Shown: piece after piece, positions 35,600 through 43,913 of the stretch
Layout of the letters: each line of letters opens with the position of its first letter
How positions within the stretch are numbered: position 1 is the stretch's first letter
Assembly: GCF_902702915.1 (NCBI RefSeq)
Contig: NZ_LR738849.1
Location: forward strand, 1,488,001-1,552,000
DNA: 64,000 bases
Source of the DNA: Desulfovibrio sp. 86
Lineage (GTDB): Bacteria > Desulfobacterota > Desulfovibrionia > Desulfovibrionales > Desulfovibrionaceae
Direction: 5' to 3'
Program-made: the position numbers and the translations under genes
The notes under the pieces: model-generated
Database searches by the model: none
Seen by the model: only the letters and a program-made list of their open reading frames with translations
What the model was told of the DNA's origin: nothing

Positions 35600-35740
35600 C
35601 GCCGACCTGGGTGGAAGACTTTACCACTTCCGTGGCATGGATGCGCAGGGCATCGCTACCCTTCGTCTGAGCATCATCGGCGAAGCCGCTTCCGTGCTCT
35701 TGAAAAAATCCCCTAGTTTGGGGCTTCCTTTTTTCTGAAT

Positions 35741-35776
35741 AAAAAAGAGTGGAGAGGCATGACGCCCCTCCACTCC
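35741..35776 (-). terminator. Terminator of the panC-metK operon
   Basis: Read on the minus strand: GAGTGGAGGGGC / GCCTCTCCACTC stem with a GTCAT-type loop, then TTTTTT. It lies 26 bases beyond the metK stop. A weaker hairpin just to the left (35708-35736) could end the plus-strand amidotransferase transcript. Confidence 0.88.
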
Positions 35777-35801
35777 GGATATGCTAACTAGCGTGCCGCT
35801 A

Positions 35802-36974
35802 CTACACTTTGGCGGCGGTACGCAGGTCGGCCACGGCGTCCGTGGCTTCCCAGGTGAACTCGGGCAGCTCGCGGCCAAAGTGGCCGTAGCAGGAGGTCTT
35901 CTGGTAAATGGGGCGCTTGAGGTCAAGGCGCTTGCTGATGAAGTAGGGGCGCAGGTCAAAAACTTCGCGCACGGCCTTGGTCAGGATTTCATCAGGAATC
36001 TCGCTGGTTCCCTGCGACGACACAAGCACGCTCACGGGCTGGGCCACGCCGATGCAATAGGCGATCTGCACTTCGCATATAGGGGCGAGACCGGCGGCCA
36101 CGACGTTTTTGGCAATGTAGCGGCCCATGTACGCGCCGGAACGGTCAACCTTGGAGGGATCCTTGCCGGAGAACGCGCCGCCGCCGTGGTGGCCGCTGCC
36201 GCCGTAGGTGTCCTGAATGATCTTGCGGCCAGTGAGGCCGCAGTCGCCCATGGGGCCGCCCACCACAAAACGTCCGGTGGTGTTGATGAAGATTTCGCAG
36301 TCTTTTTCGGTAAAGTAGCCGGAAGGTTCAAGAATGGGGCGAATCACGTGCTTTTTCACGGCTTCGGCCACATCCGCCTGACTGGCGCTGGCGGCGTGCT
36401 GGGTGGAAACCACCACGTTGTTGATGCGCACGGGCCTGCCGTCCTGATATTCAAAAGAAACCTGGGTCTTGCCGTCCGGGCGGAAAATGTCCACCAGTCC
36501 GTCCTTGCGCACCTTGGTGAGCTGCTGCGAAAGCTGATGCGCCCAGTAGATGGGGGCGGGCATCAGGGTGGAGGTTTCGTCGCAGGCATAGCCGAACATC
36601 ATGCCCTGGTCGCCCGCGCCCTGGTCTTCGGGCTTTGCACGCACAACGCCCTGGGCGATGTCGGGGGACTGATGCCCGATGGTGGAAATGACGGCGCAGG
36701 TCTTCCAGTCAAAGCCCATGTCGGAGTTGCTGTAGCCGATGTTCTTGATGGTCTCGCGTACCACGGTGGGCAGGTCGGCGTAGCCGGTGGTGGTGATTTC
36801 ACCGGCGATAATGGCCATGCCCGTGGTTACCAGGGTTTCGCAGGCCACGTGGGCGTCGGCGTCCTGGGCCAGCAGGGTGTCCAGAACCGCGTCGGAAATC
36901 TGGTCTGCCACCTTGTCGGGATGCCCTTCGGTGACGGATTCGGAGGTAAAGAAATATTTGCCCTTGGTCTGCAT
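35802..36974 (-). CDS. metK: S-adenosylmethionine synthetase
   Basis: Makes SAM from methionine and ATP. The 390-residue protein has [20 protein letters not shown], the [12 protein letters not shown] signature, [16 protein letters not shown] and the C-terminal YGHFGR. ATG 36974 has AAGGAG six bases upstream on the minus strand; the frame is open much further upstream into panC but that is a shadow. It lies 43 bases after panC. Confidence 0.96.
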   Translation of the reverse strand: MQTKGKYFFTSESVTEGHPDKVADQISDAVLDTLLAQDADAHVACETLVTTGMAIIAGEITTTGYADLPTVVRETIKNIGYSNSDMGFDWKTCAVISTIGHQSPDIAQGVVRAKPEDQGAGDQGMMFGYACDETSTLMPAPIYWAHQLSQQLTKVRKDGLVDIFRPDGKTQVSFEYQDGRPVRINNVVVSTQHAASASQADVAEAVKKHVIRPILEPSGYFTEKDCEIFINTTGRFVVGGPMGDCGLTGRKIIQDTYGGSGHHGGGAFSGKDPSKVDRSGAYMGRYIAKNVVAAGLAPICEVQIAYCIGVAQPVSVLVSSQGTSEIPDEILTKAVREVFDLRPYFISKRLDLKRPIYQKTSCYGHFGRELPEFTWEATDAVADLRTAAKV

Positions 36975-37017
36975 GCTGTTCTCCTTTAAAGGATCACACC
37001 GCAGGCGCGGTGCGTTG

Positions 37018-37863
37018 CTAACGCAAAATGATATTGTCGATAAGTCTGGCCTTGCCCATGCGCACGGCACAGGCCATGAGGGCCGGGCCGTCAACCTTGT
37101 CGAGCTGGGCCAGGGATTCGGGATGTACAATGCTGAGATAGTCCAGCCGCCCCAGCGGCAGCATTTCCGCCCAGCGGCGCAGCACGGCCTCACGCAGCAG
37201 GGACGCGCTGGTCTCGCCCTCCTGCGCCAGCTTCTGCGCGTGCAGCAGGCCCCGGCGTATTTCCGGCGCCTGGGCGCGCTCTTCCGGGGCAAGGTAGACA
37301 TTGCGCGATGACAACGCGAGCCCGTCGGACTCACGCACGATGGGGAGCGTTTCAATGCGCACAGGCAGGTTGAGATCCCGCACCATACGGCGCAGGATGG
37401 CCTGCTGCTGCCAATCTTTCTGGCCGAAAACGGCCACGTCCGCCGCGCTCAGCATGAAAAGCTTGAGCACTACGGTGCACACGCCGCGAAAATGTATGGG
37501 GCGGGTCTGCCCGCACAGGCCCTTGGCAAGGTCGGGAACCTCGACCCAGGTGGCGTGATCCGGCGCATACATGGACCCCGGTTCGGGCATAAAGAGCACG
37601 TCCGCGCCATGACTGGCGGCAATGGCCGCGTCGCGTTCGGCGTCGCGCGGATATGCGTCGAGGTCCTCATCGGGCCCAAATTGGGTAGGATTGACGAAAA
37701 GGCTTACCACAAGCCTTTTGCCCAAGGTGCGACCTTGGGCCATAAGGGCTTCATGCCCGGCGTGGTAGTAGCCCATGGTGGGAACAAGCGCGATGTCGTC
37801 CCCGGCCTTGTGCCAGGCGCGGCACTGGGCCGCCAATTGCTGTGGGGTAGTTAATATCTGCAT
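37018..37863 (-). CDS. panC: Pantothenate synthetase
   Basis: Condenses pantoate and beta-alanine to pantothenate using ATP. The 281-residue protein shows [14 protein letters not shown] (the HIGH-like motif), [19 protein letters not shown] and ALSSRNVYL. The length is normal. It appears first in a panC-metK operon. panB is 16 kb away and coaBC is at 11.6 kb, so the CoA pathway is scattered. Confidence 0.95.
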   Translation of the reverse strand: MQILTTPQQLAAQCRAWHKAGDDIALVPTMGYYHAGHEALMAQGRTLGKRLVVSLFVNPTQFGPDEDLDAYPRDAERDAAIAASHGADVLFMPEPGSMYAPDHATWVEVPDLAKGLCGQTRPIHFRGVCTVVLKLFMLSAADVAVFGQKDWQQQAILRRMVRDLNLPVRIETLPIVRESDGLALSSRNVYLAPEERAQAPEIRRGLLHAQKLAQEGETSASLLREAVLRRWAEMLPLGRLDYLSIVHPESLAQLDKVDGPALMACAVRMGKARLIDNIILR

Positions 37864-38088
37864 ATCAAGGTATTGTGATATAGTTTAAGAGAATCCATTT
37901 ATACACGTGTCGAGAAGGCTTGTAAAGAAGAAGAGGGAATCCCTGCCCTGCCGGGGGGATGCTCAGGGGCGGTACCCAGGGGCGGTACTCGGGGAACGGG
38001 GCATGGAACCGGCATGGCGCTGCGCGGGGTCGGGCCGCCGCCCTTGACCCTCCCGGCGTCAATGGGCATAAGAAGAGCGGGAGGGCAC

Positions 38089-38658
38089 ATGGTGAAACCT
38101 TTTTATCAGGGCAAGTTGGACACATTTTGCGCGATTTACGCCGTACTGAACGCCCTGCGCCTTACCCACAGCATCCGGGTGCTCAGGGCGCGCAACATTC
38201 TCAATGAAACCCTGATGGCTTTGGCGACCTCGCCGGAAGTGTTCAGAGCCGTGCTTGAGCAGGAGACCGACTACTGCACTCTTGTGGACGGCATGCTGCG
38301 CGCGCAGAGCCGCGTGTTTCCCCTGGACGTGCGCCAGCCCTTTGGCACGGATCAGGACCCATCCGCCGAACAGGTGTGGGACTGTTGTGATCAGTGGCTT
38401 AATGGCGGCAGCAACCGCGCCCTTGTTTTTCGTTTTTTGCGCCACATCACGCCTGACAGCCCGGCCGTGAACCGCCACTGGACAACGGCCGACAGCCTGA
38501 AGGATGACGTGCTGCATCTTTTTGACTGCAGCCATGAGGCAGAGGCCATCCTCAATGTGCGCAAGGGCAGCTTTGTGACCCGCCCGCAGGAAATCGAGCA
38601 GGACAAACTGCTGTACATCCAGCCTGAGACCATCCGCCTGATACGCCTGCCGGTATAG
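38089..38658 (+). CDS. Putative papain-like (C39-type) cysteine peptidase fold protein
   Basis: A 189-residue cytoplasmic protein. Its N-terminus, FYQGKLDTFCAIYAVLNALRLT, has the Gln...Cys arrangement of papain-like and C39 peptidases (oxyanion Gln7, nucleophile Cys14 in DTFCAIYA). A His later in VNRHWTTADS could complete the site. No exact family is recalled. GGGAGGG precedes the ATG at 38089. A family B-like repeat follows. Confidence 0.6.
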   Translation: MVKPFYQGKLDTFCAIYAVLNALRLTHSIRVLRARNILNETLMALATSPEVFRAVLEQETDYCTLVDGMLRAQSRVFPLDVRQPFGTDQDPSAEQVWDCCDQWLNGGSNRALVFRFLRHITPDSPAVNRHWTTADSLKDDVLHLFDCSHEAEAILNVRKGSFVTRPQEIEQDKLLYIQPETIRLIRLPV

Positions 38659-38733
38659 AACCTCCTGCCTTTAAAAAGGGTACGTGCTCCAACGCCGCGC
38701 GAGAACGCGGCGCGGCGCAACGTGCCGAGGATT
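38658..38733. repeat. Repeat family B, truncated copy
   Basis: CCTTTAAAAAGGGTACGTGCTCC followed by CGCCGCGCGAGAACGCGGCGCGGCGCAACGTG and GATTCAGCG parallels the middle of the 16.3 and 39.5 kb copies in order. Confidence 0.5.
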
Positions 38734-38913
38734 CAGCGTTTACCGCCTGACCGCCCGTGCTGCACCGTCAAAAAACCACGCCAAGTTACCAGTCTTATTA
38801 TATCCGTCTGTAATAAAATACTTTTTTTACCCTGGCCGGATTATTGCATTTTTTCAGGCGTTCTCTGGCGCGGCACACGCGCCCAACGCAACGCGCACGC
38901 AAGCGAGGTGAGC

Positions 38914-39504
38914 ATGACGCCTGTACTCTGGCTGCTGGGCCTTTCCGGCAGCGGCAAAACCGCACTTGGTTCTCTTCTGCGCCTGTATCTGGAAGGGCAG
39001 GGCATTGAAACGGCCTTTATTGACGAAGGCAAATTTTGCCCGCAGGCCGATGTCGCCCCTGAAGGCCGCATTGCCGCAACCAACGTCTTGCGCGATCATG
39101 CTTTGCAGAAGCACGCCCAGGGCCGCCTGTGCATTGTGGCGGCCACCACCCCCTATGACAGCATGCGCCAGAAAAACCGTGACCTCTTGCCCCTGTACCG
39201 TGAAGTGTGGGTGCGCTGCTCACTGCAAACGCTGGTAGAGCGCGACACCAGGGGCTTGTACGCCATGGCCGCGCACGCGCACGTCCCCGGACTGTGCGGC
39301 CTGACCGACAAATTTGATGAGCCCCGTCGCGCCGATCATATCATTGATACTGACCGCCACAGTCTGGCCGAAAGTTATTTGCAGTTGCGCGACCTTGCCC
39401 TGAACGCTCTGGATACAGCGCGCCACTGGCAGCGCATGCAGCACGCGCTGCTGCCGGAACGTCCGCTGCCTGCGGCCCGCATGCAGCCCGCCATAGCCCT
39501 TTAG
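38914..39504 (+). CDS. Adenylylsulfate-kinase-like P-loop kinase
   Basis: A 196-residue protein of the CysC fold, with P-loop GLSGSGKT (9-16) and a core VLRDHALQKHAQGRLCIVAATTPYDSMRQKNRDLL like APS kinase. It deviates at key sites: the substrate motif DGDN is replaced by DEGK (IDEGKF). The usual GISAPYEEP loop reads GLTDKFDEP. True APS phosphorylation is therefore doubtful; a different phospho-acceptor is possible. The gene is flanked by B repeats and precedes dgt on the opposite strand. Confidence 0.75.
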   Translation: MTPVLWLLGLSGSGKTALGSLLRLYLEGQGIETAFIDEGKFCPQADVAPEGRIAATNVLRDHALQKHAQGRLCIVAATTPYDSMRQKNRDLLPLYREVWVRCSLQTLVERDTRGLYAMAAHAHVPGLCGLTDKFDEPRRADHIIDTDRHSLAESYLQLRDLALNALDTARHWQRMQHALLPERPLPAARMQPAIAL

Positions 39505-39663
39505 AGCATGTTACTTTTGAAAAAGGCCACATGCCCTGAAGCTGCGCGAGTGTGCGGCGCATCGCAGTGTGGCGTGACTTCTGCCGAAAAATCGCATTTT
39601 TCGGCAGAATGACAACTTGAAATGTGAAGCATTGCAAAGGTCATCTGAGCCAGAGCAATGTTA
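39502..39663. repeat. Repeat family B copy
   Basis: TAGAGCATGTTACTTTTGAA opens the element and overlaps the stop of the kinase gene. It continues with GCTGCGCGAGTGTGCGGC, TCTGCCGAAAAATCG/CGATTTTTCGGCAGA-type hairpin and a TTGAAATGTGAAGCATTGCAA tail, in the same order as the copy at 16269-16422. Confidence 0.75.
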
Positions 39664-39782
39664 CATTGTCATCGCTCTGACGGCTGGGGGTGGAACCTCC
39701 ACGCCGCCGCCGTCACTGGCGGCCTTGCCCGGTGCGCTTTGCCTGGCGAGTTTTGCCTGACGCGTTTTGCCTGGTGGGCGCG

Positions 39783-41126
39783 TTATTGCGCCGCAGTGCC
39801 TGAGAACTGCTGCGAAATGAAGGTCGCGTAATCGTCGGTCATGCCAGACACAAAATCCAGCACGCGCAGATAGGCCGTATACAGGCATTCGCCCTCAGAA
39901 GGAGCATTGGAGCCCATGAGAGTAAGCGCGCGTTTTTCCTGATAGGACATGGTATTGTTTTTACTGAAATTGAAGCAGGCCGGAATAAAAATGTCCAGCA
40001 GCCGCTTGTACAGAGTGTACGTTCCTATTTCCAGCGCGGTTTTCTGCGGATTGTTCATAATCTTGCTGTTAAAGACCTCTTTTGCCGCGGCCATAAAATT
40101 TGCCACATCCGGCTTGGCGTGCTTGAGCAGATCGCCCTCAAGCGTGCCGGCCATCATGTCTTCATAACACTCCATAAATGTCTGCACCACGGAAGGGATG
40201 ATGCACGCCATGGCCCTGGTGCGCAGCATGCCGGAGCGCCGCCGGTCGGAGTCCATAGCGCCCAGGCGGGCCGTATCCATATCGTTGTCGTCAAGCAGCG
40301 GCTCCACGGCGTTCTTGATGTCCTGATAGCCAATGATGCGCAGTTCGCGCGCGTCCTCCATATCTATGATGCGGTAGCAGATGTCGTCCGCCGCCTCCAG
40401 CAGGTAGGAAAGCGGATGCCGTCGCGCGCGGCCGTCACGCATCAGACCCAGAGTTGTGAAGATTTCCGTAAAAATGCCCTGCTCTGCGGTGTAAAAATTA
40501 AACTTGCCGCTGGATTGCCCCAATGCCTCATGGGCGGATCGGGGATACTTCACAAGGCTGCCCAGCACGGGAAAGGTCAGGCGAAAGCCCCCGGCGTCCT
40601 TGTTGTTCTCAAGCGTATTGACCACCCGAAATCCCTGGGCGTTGCCGTCAAAGGCCTCAAAGTCCGCCCGTTCCGCTGGCCGCAGTTCCTTGAAATAGTG
40701 CTCGGTATGGCCCGTATCCTTGAACCAGTCGCGTATGGCTTCTTCACCGGCATGGCCAAAGGGCGGATTGCCGATATCGTGCGCAAGGCAGGCCGCCTGT
40801 ATGATCTGGCCGAGATGCTCGGGGCTGAAACCGTCCGGCAGGTGCCCCCGGTCGGCCAGGGTCTGCCCCACCTGAAGGCCCAGCGATCGCCCGACGCTGC
40901 TTACCTCAAGTGAATGGGTAAGACGGTTGTGGATATGGTCGTTGCGCACCAGCGGATGCACCTGGGTTTTCTTGGCCAGCCTGCGAAACGAGCTGGAAAA
41001 GATGATGCGGTCATAATCCTGCACAAAGGGATTGCGCACCACATCGAGGTCGGCAAGCATCTTGCTCTGGCGCGTTATGCGGTACGGGGCCAGCAGACGG
41101 CCCCATTGTTCTTTATGGTCGCTCAT
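39783..41126 (-). CDS. dgt: Deoxyguanosinetriphosphate triphosphohydrolase (dGTPase)
   Basis: Hydrolyses dGTP (and probably other dNTPs) to the nucleoside and triphosphate. The 447-residue HD-domain protein has RDRIIFSSSFRRLAKKTQV-like sequence, NRLTHSLEVSSVGR, ACLAHDIGNPPFGHAGE (HD metal motif) and the dGTPase C-terminal region with YTLYKRLLDIF. ATG 41126 is preceded by AAGGAG on the minus strand; 15 extra upstream codons are unlikely. It is the longer Dgt type, not the short YedF type. Confidence 0.92.
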   Translation of the reverse strand: MSDHKEQWGRLLAPYRITRQSKMLADLDVVRNPFVQDYDRIIFSSSFRRLAKKTQVHPLVRNDHIHNRLTHSLEVSSVGRSLGLQVGQTLADRGHLPDGFSPEHLGQIIQAACLAHDIGNPPFGHAGEEAIRDWFKDTGHTEHYFKELRPAERADFEAFDGNAQGFRVVNTLENNKDAGGFRLTFPVLGSLVKYPRSAHEALGQSSGKFNFYTAEQGIFTEIFTTLGLMRDGRARRHPLSYLLEAADDICYRIIDMEDARELRIIGYQDIKNAVEPLLDDNDMDTARLGAMDSDRRRSGMLRTRAMACIIPSVVQTFMECYEDMMAGTLEGDLLKHAKPDVANFMAAAKEVFNSKIMNNPQKTALEIGTYTLYKRLLDIFIPACFNFSKNNTMSYQEKRALTLMGSNAPSEGECLYTAYLRVLDFVSGMTDDYATFISQQFSGTAAQ

Positions 41127-41224
41127 AAGTTCTCCTTCAAAGGCTTTATGACAACTGTCTTCGAGCTGCAAGCCTATGAGCTTTTGAGGCGCGGAGCTTA
41201 CACGGCTGAGGATTCAGAAAAAAT

Positions 41225-41617
41225 TAAGCAGGGTTTGCCCTTTGATAGGAGGGTATTGCGCCCTGCGGGCACGGGGGCTTTTCTTTAATTTCGTTTTGGC
41301 CGCCTGCGCGGTGGCGGCGTGGCGGGGGTATGCGCGGCGGACGCTTCAAGAGAATAAAGCTGGGCCTGTCCTCTGAGAGGTGGGTGTTGTGCCCTGCGGG
41401 CACGGGGGCTTTCTTTTTCCTTTTGTTTTGGCCGCCTGCGCGGCGGGCGGCGTGGTGCGGTATGGACGCGGACGCTTTGAAGAAAATAGAGCTTGTCCTT
41501 TGAAAGACAGTTTGTGTGCCCTGCGGGCACGGCGACCTTTCTTTTCCGTTGTTTGGGCCGCCTGCGCGGCGTGCGGCAAGGCGGGGCCGGTTATGGGGCT
41601 GCGCCCCCTTCTCGGCC
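41225..41617 (+). repeat. Repeat family D, copy 2 (three tandem units)
   Basis: Three units with CCCTGCGGGCAC at 41261, 41392 and 41519 (spacing 131 and 127), each followed by a pyrimidine-rich stretch and GGCCGCCTGCGCGG. They are the same strand sense as the array at 33.8-34.3 kb. No coding role. Confidence 0.85.
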
Positions 41618-41757
41618 CCCCTTGCATCCCCCCCGAAGCACCCCGCTGTCCTACCCTGACCAACAATTTCCCTTTTTCGGGGGCGGCTACGCACGAACCT
41701 CGCCGACGTGTCGGCTTCGGTTCTTTATGACGCCGCCCCCGGCAGCAATACGCTCCC
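41618..41757 (+). repeat. Repeat family E, copy 2 (inverted to copy 1)
   Basis: The reverse complement matches 34457-34568 through the palindromic core GCCGACACGTCGGC and the flanking CGGCGTCATAAAGA block. Confidence 0.75.
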
Positions 41758-41859
41758 TGCCTGAGAAGCGGCACAGGCTTAAGGCATGTTACCGTGATAA
41801 AAACGCTGAATTCCTTTGCCAGATTTTTTGGTAAATCCAGAAGCGGACCAAACAGCAGA

Positions 41860-42893
41860 AAAAGAAAGGCCGCCGTGCCCGCAGGGCGCAATACCCTCCT
41901 ATCGAAGGACAAGCTCTGCTTTATTTTTTTGAAGCCCCATCTACGCGAGTACCGCCGCCATTACGTGCCTTTTCCCAACAGTGATATGCAGTTTCTGAGG
42001 CTCCCCCACAGCCAAAGAGACGCCTTCCCGACGCTCACTCAGGGCGAGATCACACGCTGGCATTGCGCGGCGCGCAGGGAGATCGCCGAGCGGAGCGAGG
42101 AAGCTCCCGGAGCAGAAGCCGCGCAGCCCTCGCAGAATGGTGGGATATGGAAGGCCCTTGAAGGCTGACCCGTGGGAGTGTGGGATATACGACAAACCCA
42201 GCGGGGTCGTCCGGGGGGAGTGCAGAGGGGGCCTCGGAGGGGCGGCAGCCCCTAACAGGCCCCCATCTGCCGCCCGCCGCGCAGGCGGCCCAAACAGCAG
42301 AAAAAGTAAGGCCCCCGTGCCCGCTGGGCACATAAGCCATCTCTCGAAGGACAAGCTCTGCTTTATTCTTTTTGAAGCCCAGCTACGCAAGTACCGCCGC
42401 CATTACGTGCCTTTTCCCAATAGTGATATGCGGTTTCTGGGGCTCCCCCACAGCCAAAGAGACGCCTTCCCGAAGCTCACTCAGGGCGAGATCGCACGCT
42501 GGCATTGCGTGGCGCACAGGGAGATCGCCGAGCGGAGCGAGGAAGCTCCCGGAGCAAAAGCCGCGCAGCCCTCGCAGAATGGTGGGATATGGAAGGCCCT
42601 TGAAGGCTGACCCGTGGGAGTGGAGAGATGCGACAAGCCCAGCGGGGTCGTCCGGGGGGAGTGCAGAGGGGGCCTCGGAGGGGCGGCAGCCCCTAACAGG
42701 CCCCCATCTGCCGCCCGCCGCGCAGGCGGCCCAAACGAAATAAAAGACAGGCCGCCATGCCCGCAGGGCACAGAACCCACCTCTCAAAGGACAGGCCCTG
42801 CTTTGCTTTCTTCAGAGCGCCCACCGCGCATACTCACGCCACGTCGCACGCCGCGCATACTCACGCCACGCCGCCCGCCCCGCAGGCGGCATC
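41860..42893 (-). repeat. Repeat family D, copy 3: inverted array with two 442 bp tandem units
   Basis: The sequence ACCGCCGCCATTACGTGCC recurs at 41951 and 42393, giving a 442 bp period, and the units stay very similar for over 400 bases. A third, truncated unit ends near 42893 with short ACGCCGCGCATACTCACGCC repeats. Each unit carries the 130 bp sub-block of copies 1 and 2 in reverse orientation. The array directly abuts the 3' end of the glycan operon. Confidence 0.88.
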
Positions 42894-43901
42894 CTAAAAC
42901 GCTTCCTTGTAGGCCTTGTAAAGAACCGCTGCCTGTTCCCCCCCAAAAGGTGAACAGTATTCAGGAAGACTGAAGGCCATAATCCCCGAATGGGGGACAG
43001 ATCCGGCAATCTTCAATTGCTTTTTTATCCGCGCCAGCGGTGCAGGGACAGCACGAAAGGCTTTCTGGTTTACTGGCGCGCCGTCAACCTGGGTGAATAC
43101 TTCAACTACCGGTGTAAACACGCGCCCGGTCTTTTCTGCAGCTTGAGAGACTGCCCCGAAAAACAGGCTGACTTCATTCACGTTCAGTTTGTGTGCGCCT
43201 ACGCCGTCCTGAAAGAGAACCCTGTCAATGCCGCTCTGGGTCAAAATGCGTTGCCACAATTTTTTGAGCGTCTCCGGTTCAGCATAGCCATTGGAAAAAC
43301 CGGAAACCGCTACGGGCAGATGGGGGGCCAGGATTCGTAATCCTGCGCGCAGATCCTTCAAAAAATTCAGGAGTTCTGCCTGCCGATCTGCCTCAAGCCA
43401 ACTTTGATCGTCAATTTCCTGCGGTATGTACAAGCCGCTTACCACATTTTTGCCTGAGTCCAAGCGTAGCAATTCCTCTGCGGCCGCAAGGCTGGTAGTG
43501 CATAACTTGCGAAAATACCAGCGAACATGGTTGGGATCCCGCTTGATTTTTTCCCAATATGCCTGGTCGTGGACAAGCCCGAGAACCACCCGTATATGCT
43601 GATCTCGTGCCGCCCGCAGGGCCTTTTCCAGCGTAAGCCGGGCAGGAGCGGTAAAATATTTGCTTGCGTAGGTTGGCGTTGCGCCATCGACAGTCCATTG
43701 AACCACAACCTCATCGACTCCAATGGCGCGCAGAGCTGCAAACAGGCTTTGCCAGCGCTCTTCAGTCCATGTCGCGTGGACATCCCATAACTGAAGAAAG
43801 GTGCCGGTTATGACCGGTTTCGCGGCATCAGCTCTTCCGTCCTGTACGGAAAGCGTGATTATAAGGCTGATCAGCGCAAAAAACTGCAGGATTTTTTTCA
43901 T
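42894..43901 (-). CDS. Secreted DUF4434 protein, glycoside-hydrolase-like
   Basis: A 335-residue protein with a signal peptide (MKKILQFFALISLIITLSVQ). The mature part resembles DUF4434, a TIM-barrel family related to glycoside hydrolases: TGTFLQLWDVHATWTEERW, IGVDEVVVQWTVD, GLYIPQEIDDQSW (possible acidic site Glu-Asp) and SGIMAFSLPEYCSP. It begins 12 bases after nfrA and ends the operon. By position it probably trims, cuts or remodels the exported glycan. In E. coli the gene after nfrA (ybcH) is, as I recall, of a similar type. Confidence 0.8.
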   Translation of the reverse strand: MKKILQFFALISLIITLSVQDGRADAAKPVITGTFLQLWDVHATWTEERWQSLFAALRAIGVDEVVVQWTVDGATPTYASKYFTAPARLTLEKALRAARDQHIRVVLGLVHDQAYWEKIKRDPNHVRWYFRKLCTTSLAAAEELLRLDSGKNVVSGLYIPQEIDDQSWLEADRQAELLNFLKDLRAGLRILAPHLPVAVSGFSNGYAEPETLKKLWQRILTQSGIDRVLFQDGVGAHKLNVNEVSLFFGAVSQAAEKTGRVFTPVVEVFTQVDGAPVNQKAFRAVPAPLARIKKQLKIAGSVPHSGIMAFSLPEYCSPFGGEQAAVLYKAYKEAF

Positions 43902-43913
43902 TGCCCGGTCCGG

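Noticed and set aside
36975-37355. N-terminal extension of MetK
   Set aside because: It overlaps panC antiphase on the same strand, and MetK similarity begins exactly at MQTKGKYFF with a good ribosome site.
42137-42610. Long open frames inside the D arrays (also at 33.7-34.3, 41.3-41.9 and 50.6-51.2 kb)
   Set aside because: Open in several frames on both strands, repeated together with noncoding hairpins, Ala/Arg/Gly/Pro-rich without any domain; best explained by GC-rich composition.
41225-42893. Possible CRISPR array
   Set aside because: Repeat units are about 130 or 442 bp, not 25-40 bp with unique spacers, and there are no cas genes.
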